64,000 nt of DNA from Actinomadura alba (GTDB taxonomy: Bacteria > Actinomycetota > Actinomycetes > Streptosporangiales > Streptosporangiaceae), in the NCBI RefSeq assembly GCF_014323705.1, contig NZ_JABVEC010000019.1, positions 105,767 to 169,766 on the forward strand, written 5' to 3'. Every line of letters begins with the position of its first letter. Position 1 is the stretch's first letter. The notes beneath the pieces were generated by a model. The model did no database searches. It was not told where the DNA came from and was given only the letters and a program-made list of their open reading frames with translations. Below, one piece after another: positions 50,434-57,689 of this stretch. The position numbers and the translations under genes are program-made.

Positions 50434-51918
50434 TCAACGTTGAGGCTCCGGCCGTGGCGCCGGGCATTGCCCGACGCCGTCAGCCGGGTTTCCGTTTTCG
50501 TCCAGCACGCACAGCTTTCCCTGAATGAGCTTCATGAAGTTGCCGGGACCGGAGACCGACGCGGTGAAGAGGGGATCGAGATCCTCACCCACGCCGCAGC
50601 CGGAGAACGGCGGGATCGTGGCCGTGCCGGTCAGCGGCCCACCGGTGTTGAGGTCGTATTCCGGAGGGTTTCCGAAGAGCGTGACCGCCATCGGCGTTAC
50701 GGACTCGCAGTTCGGCCCCACATCGAGCGGCACGCCGTTGACCCGAACATCGCGAATACGAATAGACAGCTTGGACGTCAGAATGGTCACTACCTTTCTA
50801 TCCCCGACATCCGGGACACTCTCGCTAACGTCGATGTCGATGACGGTTCCAGGCGCCTGCGTCAGCTCCATTGTCGCAGTGGTCGGCATGATGCCGAAGG
50901 TCAAGAATGTCGCCTTCGCAGGCGGCAACTGAGGCTTTCCGGGCGACAACGGATCATTTACACCATAGGCAAGACTCCCTGAACTTAGGATGTGAGTTTC
51001 GCTCGAAATACCTGGGGGGGTGCAGGGGGAAAATTTGACCACGAACGTATGAAGAAGTTTCAGTTGCGCATGGCCGGTGGTCTGCCCATTCTCACGGCCG
51101 ATCAGCGCCGCACCATTGAGTTTGTTGACATTCGAAAACCCGGCCAGGAAGCCGTCCGCACTCCTCGGGGGGAGGTCGATCTTGAATTCACACGAGGGGT
51201 CGTCGGCTGCCGCCCGTTGCCGCGCGGTACGGGGAGCGGCCACCCCCGTACCGGTACCGGGCGACGACGGAGCGGAGTTCGCCGGTGCGCCCACCGGAAC
51301 AGCCGCCAAGACCATGTTCGAGCCGAGTTGGAGCGTGCAGTCGAGGGGAAGCGTGTCCGGGCTTGTCGCGGTGCCGTCCGGGCTTGTCGCGGTGCCGTCC
51401 GCCTTGCGCGGCGTGAGCACCAGCCTGAGCGGGCCCGCGATGAAGGCCGCGGCGCCGCTCGCCGTGACCGTGGCCGGAGGCACCGCGCCGGACGCGGTGA
51501 GCGACAGCCCGCCGGACCCGGGGATCGGCGTCGACGGTGCGGTCAGGCCAGGCCAGGCGACGTTGGTGGAGGTGCCGCTCTGCGCCACGGTGATGGTCAG
51601 CCGTGCCGACGCCGCGACCGAGGCGGCTCCCAGCCTGGTGAGGTCGGCGAGGGCGGCGGACGGCAGGGTCGCCGTCAGCTTCACGTCGCTGGGCTGGATG
51701 GGCCGGCCGACCGTGCCTGCCGCGGGAAAGGCGCCGACGATCCGGGCGGTGATCTGCTGGGTGCCGGAGGGGAACGGGCACGAGTAGGTCAGGGTGGAGT
51801 CCACGGGCTGGTCACTGGCCGCCGACTCCGGGCCCGAGATCAGGCTCATCGCGATCACAACCGCCCCGGCGGCGGCGATCCGCGCCCAAATGCGAGGCGT
51901 CCAGCGTCTGCTGTTCAT
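50434..51918 (-). CDS. Secreted DUF6801-like protein of the mce locus
   Basis: 494 aa. A signal peptide (about 1-33, ending SGPESAAS) precedes a beta-rich domain beginning LTYSCPFPSGTQQITARIVGAFP, the style of DUF6801 proteins. A low-complexity linker carries PDGTATS in tandem (21-bp DNA repeat). The second half (about 245-494) has SCEFKIDLPPRSADGFLAGFSNVNKLNGAALIG, YDLNTGGPLTGTATIPPFSGCGVGEDLDPLFTASVSGPGNF and several cysteines. Two extracytoplasmic domains therefore seem joined. Function unknown; it probably heads the operon that continues into mceG. Confidence 0.7.
   Translation of the reverse strand: MNSRRWTPRIWARIAAAGAVVIAMSLISGPESAASDQPVDSTLTYSCPFPSGTQQITARIVGAFPAAGTVGRPIQPSDVKLTATLPSAALADLTRLGAASVAASARLTITVAQSGTSTNVAWPGLTAPSTPIPGSGGLSLTASGAVPPATVTASGAAAFIAGPLRLVLTPRKADGTATSPDGTATSPDTLPLDCTLQLGSNMVLAAVPVGAPANSAPSSPGTGTGVAAPRTARQRAAADDPSCEFKIDLPPRSADGFLAGFSNVNKLNGAALIGRENGQTTGHAQLKLLHTFVVKFSPCTPPGISSETHILSSGSLAYGVNDPLSPGKPQLPPAKATFLTFGIMPTTATMELTQAPGTVIDIDVSESVPDVGDRKVVTILTSKLSIRIRDVRVNGVPLDVGPNCESVTPMAVTLFGNPPEYDLNTGGPLTGTATIPPFSGCGVGEDLDPLFTASVSGPGNFMKLIQGKLCVLDENGNPADGVGQCPAPRPEPQR
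51355..51396 (-). repeat. Exact 21-bp tandem duplication
   Basis: GTCCGGGCTTGTCGCGGTGC-c units at 51355-51375 and 51376-51396 encode the doubled PDGTATS in the linker of the 494-aa exported protein. Confidence 0.85.
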
Positions 51919-52188
51919 CCACGGCCACCCGTCGCGCGATCCGACCAGGAAAGAACCGGTTCCACGGCCGAGCTCAGCGGCCCCGGCAGCGGACCGACCT
52001 TTTTCCACCCGATGGTCACCCCGACCGAACCGGTGGCAGGCGCCTTCGCGACCGCAGCGAAAAGACGACGACTGAGCATCGGAAGACCTCCTCGAAGAGC
52101 CGGCGGCCCCGATGGCCGGAATGACGAAAACCCTGCGCCGACAAATCCGAAATCGACAGACTCGCCGCTTTGGGGTTGCTATTGGCGG

Positions 52189-52201
52189 GTACGTTACTTG
52201 C
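52189..52201 (-). promoter_or_regulatory. Promoter-region motif, copy 1
   Basis: GTACGTTACTTGC, with TTGCTATT just beside it (52176-52183); the same pairing appears at 53397-53409. It lies about 270 bp upstream of the 494-aa exported protein gene. ACTTGC here also pairs as an inverted repeat with GCAAGT about 14 nt further out. Confidence 0.4.
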
Positions 52202-52233
52202 GGATTACCCCCACGGCAAGTAGTCGTGTCCGA

Positions 52234-52277
52234 AATGCAATCTATACCGGCATTCAATGCAATCTATATCGGCATTT
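52234..52277 (-). promoter_or_regulatory. Twin dyad operator, AATGC-N11-GCATT repeated every 22 bp
   Basis: Two head-to-tail 22-bp units (52234-52255 and 52256-52277), differing at only two positions. Each contains the perfect half-sites AATGC and GCATT separated by 11 bp. A period of 22 bp (two helical turns) puts both dyads on the same DNA face. A dimeric regulator binding cooperatively is likely; the PucR-type protein encoded nearby is a candidate. Confidence 0.55.
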
Positions 52278-52328
52278 TTATCAAAGGGTGATAAGTTTTA
52301 CTCCGGCGTTTTATCCGCTGTTGCGCAA

Positions 52329-52359
52329 AGCCCGGCCAGGGCGAACCCCCGGCCGGGCT
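52329..52359 (-). terminator. Hairpin terminator after the 219-aa secreted protein gene
   Basis: Perfect 9-bp arms AGCCCGGCC (52329-52337) and GGCCGGGCT (52351-52359). On the minus strand the stem is followed by TTTGCG. It lies 29 bp after the gene's stop, suggesting that gene is transcribed alone. Confidence 0.65.
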
Positions 52360-52387
52360 CTCAGCCGCTAGAGCTCGGTGTCAGTCG

Positions 52388-53047
52388 TCACGGGCTGCTG
52401 ATCACCGGGCCGGAGGTGCTGCCACTGGTGGTGACTTTGTAGGAGCCCTGGAAGGTGGTCGAGTTACCGGGGTTGATCAGGCCCGCGCAGCCAGAGCCGC
52501 TGGCAGTTCCGATCCTCAGGCTGGTCGGGCGGGCGGTGTCAGCCGAGATTCTGAGCGTGGAGGTCGAGTTGGTGTACGTCACGGTGTTGACGCCGACGTT
52601 TCCCGTCACTGTCGCGTTGCAGGTCCCGAACAGGTTCGAGAGGGTGAGGCTGGCATTGATCCCAGCGATCGTCCCTGTCGTCACGCCACCGACCGGTGGC
52701 GAGCCGTTGAGGTTGAGGCTGCCCGAGGTCAGAGTCGCACTCCCCGTGCTGCCCCCTGTTCCGGTGCAGTTGGTGAAGGTGCCGTTTCCCTGAGCGCCGG
52801 CCAGGGTGGCGATAGGGACACCGGACAGGCCGGTGCCGTTGGGCGCGTTGCCCGGCACGCTCGAGTTCGTGCAGGTGAAGCTGGCGCCGGTGGTCACGTT
52901 CACGAACTGAATGTTCGTCGTGTTCGTGGAGCTGAAAACCCCGCCGTTCGTGACGGTGTAGGTGGCCGCGAAGGCCGGCGTGGCGCCGATCGCGACCGTC
53001 GCGGCGGCGGCACCCGCGATGAGGGTGGCGGTGGCGAATTTACGCAT
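52388..53047 (-). CDS. Small secreted Thr/Ser/Gly/Asn-rich protein
   Basis: 219 aa. A strong signal peptide (MRKFATATLIAGAAAATVAIGATPAFA, about 1-27) is followed by a mature protein of short beta-like repeats rich in T, S, G, N: VTNGGVFSSTNTTNIQFVNVTTGASFTCTNS, GTFTNCTGTGGSTGSATLTSGSLNLNGSP, and the end GCAGLINPGNSTTFQGSYKVTTSG. Four cysteines may form two disulfides. No named domain recognised. The ending GCAGLINPG resembles GCGALGLLNPA in the 311-aa secreted protein of this locus. GAAGGAAG upstream supports the start. It is probably abundant and surface-exposed. Confidence 0.75.
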   Translation of the reverse strand: MRKFATATLIAGAAAATVAIGATPAFAATYTVTNGGVFSSTNTTNIQFVNVTTGASFTCTNSSVPGNAPNGTGLSGVPIATLAGAQGNGTFTNCTGTGGSTGSATLTSGSLNLNGSPPVGGVTTGTIAGINASLTLSNLFGTCNATVTGNVGVNTVTYTNSTSTLRISADTARPTSLRIGTASGSGCAGLINPGNSTTFQGSYKVTTSGSTSGPVISSP

Positions 53048-53396
53048 AGGTTTCTTCCTTCGTGATCGCTGTGGCCGGTGCCTCGTGGCAAAGCATGGCC
53101 GAGGGGTGGAAGTGAGGTGGGATGGTTTTCGAAGCAATGGTTTCTCGGAAGGACAGGCGTTCAGGAACCCTGTTCTCAGGGCGGCGATCAGCGGATTCCC
53201 AAAGGCAGACCCTTTCTACGCAGCGCTCATCCGCCTATACTGATGAGCAACGACTTCCCCACGATAAGTGGACGAGCCACCGGTTTCTCCGATCGATTCA
53301 TCACACGGGACACGAGGGCCGTATGATCACGATCGGACGATGAGGAGATAGAATCAACCGTGGTGCGATCTTGCTATTCGTGATCCTTACTTGCGA

Positions 53397-53409
53397 GTAC
53401 GTTACGTGC
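53397..53409 (-). promoter_or_regulatory. Promoter-region motif, copy 2
   Basis: GTACGTTACGTGC, one base different from copy 1 (52189-52201). TTGCTATT and ACTTGCGA are also nearby (53372-53396). It lies 350 bp upstream of the 219-aa secreted protein gene. Confidence 0.4.
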
Positions 53410-53694
53410 CCGAAACATGACAATCAACACTCTGGCAACAGATTTGTGGAATATTTCGTGATCATCAGATTTCTTATCACGGATATAACACAAGCGCGGC
53501 CCGGTTTTGTGCGCCGGTGAGTACTTTGCCGCTCCGGCCGAGGTCGACAGCCCGCCAGGCATCCCGAATATCGCTCTTTGTGTCCGTACGATCGAGCTGA
53601 ATGAAAGCGATCTTCTGCGCCAAAGCCCGGCCGGCGCCAGGACACTGTCGAGCCGAGCCAAGCCACGATCGTGGAATAAATGCGCCAGCCGGAA

Positions 53695-54020
53695 ACCGTG
53701 TCGGTTGCACTGCCGCGGGCGGGCCTCCCCGCCATCCGACCCGCAGAACACAGGGGAAACCGCCGCGCGCTTCCTTGGCACCCCGTATGCCACTCTTTGT
53801 TTCCTTATGAGTGCGCGGTGTGAAGTCACTCTGTTGTGCTCGCGGGTCGGCCGCCGCCGGGTTACCTTCAGTGTGATCCGAATCATGCCTTGGGCTGGAG
53901 GTCCGTTGCCGGCCCTCGCACTCGAGGGAGTGGTCCGTGGTCCACGTGCGCGATCGCCGACCGTGCCGGCTGGACTGCCGCGGGCGGGCCTCCCCCGCCG
54001 CCCGACCCGCGGGATACAGG
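53695..54020 (+). repeat. Direct repeat pair (about 60 bp each) in the pucR leader
   Basis: Copy A 53695-53754 and copy B 53960-54020 share ACCGTG, ACTGCCGCGGGCGGGCCTCC and CACAGGG/TACAGGG blocks with scattered changes. In copy B CCGCGGG and CCCGCGG arms plus an inner GCGGGCGGG/CCCCGCCGC can form a strong hairpin; in copy A the outer arm is mutated. Copy B ends about 31 nt before the pucR start. Confidence 0.6.
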
Positions 54021-54051
54021 GCTCCGCGGCGGCGGGGACGGAGGTAGTTCG

Positions 54052-55257
54052 ATGACGAAGACCCTCGAATCCGGTGGCCTTGACGAATCTCCGGGCGTGC
54101 TCCCCCCTCAGCTCGCCGCCGTCCTGCGGCCGGAGCTGCCCAGCCTCAGCAGCGAAATCATCACCGAGATCCGCCGCAGCATCCCCGAATACGCCCGCCC
54201 GCTCGACGGACCATACGGCCAGGCGCTGCGGAGCGGCGTGGAACAGGCCCTCACCACATTCGTCGACCAGATCGCCGTGCCCTCCGCGCCACACGACCGG
54301 CGCGACGACACGTGCCGCAGGCTGGGGCAGCTCGAGGCGCTCGAAGGCAGGACGATGGACAACCTGCAGGCCGCGTACCGGATCGGCGCCCATGTCGCCT
54401 GGCGCCGGGCCATGAAGGTCGGCATGCGCAACACCCTCTCCTCATCGATCATGACGCGGCTGGCCGACGCGCTGTTCATCTACATCGATGAGCTCGCCTC
54501 ACTGTCTCTGGAGGGCTATCTGGAGGCGAAGGCGCAATCGGCCGAGGAGGTGGAGGAGAGGCGCCGACGACTCCTGCACGTCATCCTGGAAGGCCCGGAC
54601 GTACCCCGCCGGGCGATCAGTGACCTGGCGGAACTCGCCGATTGGCCGGTGCCCGACGAGGTGACCCTGGTCGCCGTACAGACCGGCGCCCAGTGCACGG
54701 GCACATCGCTGGATCGCGATGTGCTCACCGACCTCTGCTGCGTCGAACCGCATCTGCTGGTCCCCGGCCCGTTGGGGCCCGACCAGCGCGCGGCCCTGGA
54801 AACCGTGCTGGCCGGAAACCGGGCGGCTGTCGGACTCACCGTGCCGCTGACCGACGCGGCCGAGTCGCTGCGCTGGGCCCGCCAAGCCCTCGCGCTCAAC
54901 AGGGCCGGGACCATCGGCAACGGCCACGTGACGTGGTGTGAAGACCACCTGGTAACACTGTGGCTACTGTCAGATGCCGCATTGCTCCACCAACTCGCCC
55001 GGCGGCAATTCGCCCCCATGCACGACCTCACCCCGCGGCAGCGCGACAGGCTCACGCAGACGCTCGGGGCGTGGCTGGAGACCAGGGGCACCGCGGCGGA
55101 GATCGCCGACGTTCTCGACATCCACCCGCAGACGGTGCGCTACCGGATCCGGCAGCTCGACCGGATCCTCGGCGACCAACTCAAGGACCCCGACGCGCGG
55201 TTCGCCTTAGAACTCGTGCTGCGTGCGACGCGGCTCAGGGCGGGATCGACACCGTAA
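54052..55257 (+). CDS. PucR family transcriptional regulator
   Basis: 401 aa. An N-terminal helical region (about 1-150, with RTMDNLQAAYRIGAHVAWRRAMKVG, typical of PucR/RsbT-type proteins), a central GGDEF-like/CdaR segment (about 180-300: DAAESLRWARQALALN), and a C-terminal PucR HTH_30 (about 345-395: AAEIADVLDIHPQTVRYRIRQLDRILG). A near-perfect GGAGGT lies 6 nt upstream of the ATG. It is divergent from the secreted/mce genes and is the only regulator near them, so it is the best candidate regulator of that locus. Confidence 0.9.
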   Translation: MTKTLESGGLDESPGVLPPQLAAVLRPELPSLSSEIITEIRRSIPEYARPLDGPYGQALRSGVEQALTTFVDQIAVPSAPHDRRDDTCRRLGQLEALEGRTMDNLQAAYRIGAHVAWRRAMKVGMRNTLSSSIMTRLADALFIYIDELASLSLEGYLEAKAQSAEEVEERRRRLLHVILEGPDVPRRAISDLAELADWPVPDEVTLVAVQTGAQCTGTSLDRDVLTDLCCVEPHLLVPGPLGPDQRAALETVLAGNRAAVGLTVPLTDAAESLRWARQALALNRAGTIGNGHVTWCEDHLVTLWLLSDAALLHQLARRQFAPMHDLTPRQRDRLTQTLGAWLETRGTAAEIADVLDIHPQTVRYRIRQLDRILGDQLKDPDARFALELVLRATRLRAGSTP

Positions 55258-55293
55258 GCCACCCGCCCTCCACACCACCCTCCGATATGCGCG

Positions 55294-55389
55294 TCACATC
55301 CCGGTGGAACCATCGATTCGTTCGCGAATCAGATCGGCGTGACCGAAGTGCCGAGCTTACTCGGCGATGAGATGCACCATGATCCGGCG
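55294..55389 (-). pseudogene. Decayed 3' end of a second DinB-family gene
   Basis: Read on the minus strand it gives RRIMVHLIAE-stop-ARHFGHADLIRERIDGSTGM-stop, the C-terminal metal helix of the DinB protein at 36272-36823 with a TAA in place of the Tyr codon. About 84 bp (55306-55389) match 36284-36367 with 7 differences. The rest of the gene is missing; the sequence runs straight into the helicase promoter region. Confidence 0.85.
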
Positions 55390-55449
55390 CTGACATCCGC
55401 GTCACCTCGGCGCTTGCGGTCCGAAGAGCCCGCACGGACGGTAACGTGG

Positions 55450-57624
55450 ATGGCCGTGCCTGCCCCTGTCGCTCCAGCCCCACGCCTCACCGACTCCGAT
55501 GCCGAGATCCCTGACGTGGCCACCCTGCTGGCCGCCGCCGTCCAGGCCATCGGGGGCGCGGAGCGACCCGGGCAGGTCACCATGGCCGAGGCCGTCGAAC
55601 ACGCCATCGAGTCCGGTGAACACCTCGCCGCGCAGGCGGGCACCGGCACCGGCAAGTCGCTGGCCTATCTGATCCCCGCCATCCGGCACGCCGTCGCCGC
55701 CGACACCACCGTCGTGGTGTCCACCGCGACGATCGCGCTGCAGCAGCAGCTCGTGGACCGGGACCTGCCCCGCCTGGCCGAGGCCCTCGAACCGCTGCTC
55801 GGGAAGACACTGAACTTCGCCATCCTCAAGGGCCGCCGCAATTACCTGTGCCTGCACCGCGTGCAGACCGGCGCGCCCGAGGACCCCGAGGAGGGCCTGT
55901 TCGACCCGCAGGCGCTGTCCGGCCTCGGCCGCCAGATCAAGCGGCTGCACGACTGGGCCGACGAGACGCGGACCGGCGACCGCGACGAGCTGGTCCCCGG
56001 CGTCGGTGAGCAGGCCTGGCGCCAGGTCGCCGTCACCGCCAAGGAATGCCTCGGCGCCCAGCGCTGCCCGCACGGCACCACCTGCTTCGCCGAGATGGCC
56101 CGCGCCGAGGCGGGCGACGCCCACATCGTCGTCACCAACCACGCCCTCCTCGCCATCGACGCGCTGGAGGAGTTCCACGTCCTGCCCGAACACGACGTGG
56201 TGGTCATCGACGAGGCGCACGAACTGGTGGACAAGGTCACCTCGGTCGACACCGACGACCTGAGCGGCGCCGCCGTCGAGACCGCCGCGCGCAGGTGCGG
56301 CCGGCTGATCGAGGAGGGCCTCGCCGACCGCCTCCAGGAGGCCGCGGAGAGCCTCAAGCTGCTGCTCAACGAACAGCCGGCCGGCCGGATGGACATGCTC
56401 TCGGCTCCGCTGGGCGAGACCCTCGCCGTCCTGCGCGACGCCGCGCACGCCTGCGTGAGCGCGCTCGGCCCCGAGCCCAAGGACGGCGACCCCGGCGACC
56501 TGGCCGCCCGGCGGGCCGCCCGGTCGTCGGTCGAGGACGTGCACGACACGGCCGTACGGCTGCTCGGCGCGTTCGAGGCCGAGCTCGCCAAGCGCTGGGA
56601 CGTGGTGTGGCTGGAGCAGCACTTCGAGGGCAAGCGGCCGCCCACGCTGCACGTCGCGCCGATCGGGGTGGGCGGGCTGTTGCGCGCGAGTCTCTTCGAG
56701 ACCCGGACGGCGATCCTGACCTCGGCGACGCTCACCCTCGGCGGATCCTTCGAGCCGCTGGCCCGCCAGTGGGGCCTTCCGCCGCTCGGGTCATCCGCCA
56801 CCGGAGCCGTCGCCGAGGCGTCCACGGTGCAACCCGAGCCGGAACCGGAGCGTACGCCCGCGAGCGAGCCGGCGGCCGACGGCGGGTCCGCGGGCGGCGG
56901 AGAGGGCACCGGTGCGGACGCCGCGCAGAAGCCGGGCAAGGAGCGGGCCAAGGAGCTCCGCTGGTCGGGAATCGACGTGGGTTCGCCGTTCGACCATCCG
57001 CGGGCCGGCATCCTCTATGTCGCCAAGCACCTGCCCCAGCCGGGCCGGGACGGTCTGCCCGAGGTCTGTCTCAACGAGATCGCGGAGCTGATCGGCGCGG
57101 CGGGCGGCCGTACCCTCGGGCTGTTCTCCTCGATGCGCGCCGCCCGCCAGGCGGCCGAGGAGCTGAAGGAGCGGCTCGACCATCCACTGCTGTGCCAGGG
57201 CGAGGATTCGACCTCGCTGCTGGTCAAACGGTTCGCCGAGGACGAGCGGACCTGCCTGTTCGGCACGCTGTCGCTCTGGCAGGGGGTCGATGTACCCGGA
57301 CCCTCGCTCCAGCTCGTCATCGTCGACCGGGTCCCGTTCCCCCGGCCCGACGACCCGCTGTCGTCGGCTCGGCAGCGGGCCGTGGCGGCGCACGGCGGCA
57401 ACGGCTTCATGGCGGTCGCCGCGACTCATGCGGCTCTGCTGCTCGCGCAGGGCGCGGGGCGTTTGCTGCGCTCGATGGACGACCGGGGCGTGGTGGCGAT
57501 CCTGGACCCGAGACTGGTCACCGCCCGATACGGCGGCTTCCTGAAGTCTTCGCTGCCGCCCTTCTGGACCACCACGGACCCCGAGGTCGTACGCGCCGCG
57601 CTCCGCCGTATCGACGCGGACTGA
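55450..57624 (+). CDS. DinG/XPD-like FeS-cluster ATP-dependent DNA helicase
   Basis: 724 aa. Walker A GTGTGKS at 64-70, motif Ia TATIALQQQLV, four probable FeS cysteines (Cys134 in NYLCLHR, Cys200 and Cys206 in ECLGAQRC, Cys212 in TTCF), DEAH box at 254-257, and C-terminal motifs V/VI GTLSLWQGVDVPG and LLLAQGAGRLLRS. A variable Glu/Pro/Gly-rich insertion of about 60 residues lies at about 455-510. It belongs to the YoaA/DinG group that repairs damaged or structured DNA. The start is the ATG at 55450; the open frame further 5' lies over the DinB remnant. Confidence 0.9.
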   Translation: MAVPAPVAPAPRLTDSDAEIPDVATLLAAAVQAIGGAERPGQVTMAEAVEHAIESGEHLAAQAGTGTGKSLAYLIPAIRHAVAADTTVVVSTATIALQQQLVDRDLPRLAEALEPLLGKTLNFAILKGRRNYLCLHRVQTGAPEDPEEGLFDPQALSGLGRQIKRLHDWADETRTGDRDELVPGVGEQAWRQVAVTAKECLGAQRCPHGTTCFAEMARAEAGDAHIVVTNHALLAIDALEEFHVLPEHDVVVIDEAHELVDKVTSVDTDDLSGAAVETAARRCGRLIEEGLADRLQEAAESLKLLLNEQPAGRMDMLSAPLGETLAVLRDAAHACVSALGPEPKDGDPGDLAARRAARSSVEDVHDTAVRLLGAFEAELAKRWDVVWLEQHFEGKRPPTLHVAPIGVGGLLRASLFETRTAILTSATLTLGGSFEPLARQWGLPPLGSSATGAVAEASTVQPEPEPERTPASEPAADGGSAGGGEGTGADAAQKPGKERAKELRWSGIDVGSPFDHPRAGILYVAKHLPQPGRDGLPEVCLNEIAELIGAAGGRTLGLFSSMRAARQAAEELKERLDHPLLCQGEDSTSLLVKRFAEDERTCLFGTLSLWQGVDVPGPSLQLVIVDRVPFPRPDDPLSSARQRAVAAHGGNGFMAVAATHAALLLAQGAGRLLRSMDDRGVVAILDPRLVTARYGGFLKSSLPPFWTTTDPEVVRAALRRIDAD

Positions 57625-57638
57625 CCACGCACCGAGGT

Positions 57639-57657
57639 GGACGGAACCATGCCGTCC
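57639..57657. terminator. Short hairpin between convergent genes
   Basis: GGACGG (57639-57644) and CCGTCC (57652-57657) with a 7-nt loop, between the helicase and aminotransferase genes. Weak stem, so the call is tentative. Confidence 0.35.
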
Positions 57658-57689
57658 GCACGATGGGAGTACCGAAGGACGGTGCGCCC

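Larger units (their letters stand above)
51919..52387. other. Intergenic control region upstream of the mce operon
   Basis: 469 bp with no gene. It contains a hairpin terminator for the upstream secreted gene (52329-52359), twin dyads (52234-52277) and a motif shared with the other secreted-gene promoter region (52176-52201). GC drops visibly between 52140 and 52320 relative to the coding neighbours. Confidence 0.6.
53048..54051. other. 1-kb intergenic region between the small secreted gene and pucR
   Basis: No convincing gene on either strand despite long GC-driven open frames. It has lower GC than its surroundings, an inverted repeat GCTCATC-N10-GATGAGC (53225-53248) around TATACT, the second copy of the GTACGTTAC motif (53397-53409), and a 60-bp direct repeat (53695 and 53960) with hairpin potential. 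Confidence 0.55.

Noticed and set aside
53507..54055. 182-codon plus-strand frame in the pucR leader
   Set aside because: It spans the duplicated hairpin sequence, has no RBS and no family similarity.
53374..54393. 339-codon minus-strand frame upstream of and overlapping pucR
   Set aside because: No recognisable motif, low-complexity basic composition and antisense to the confident PucR gene; likely non-coding.
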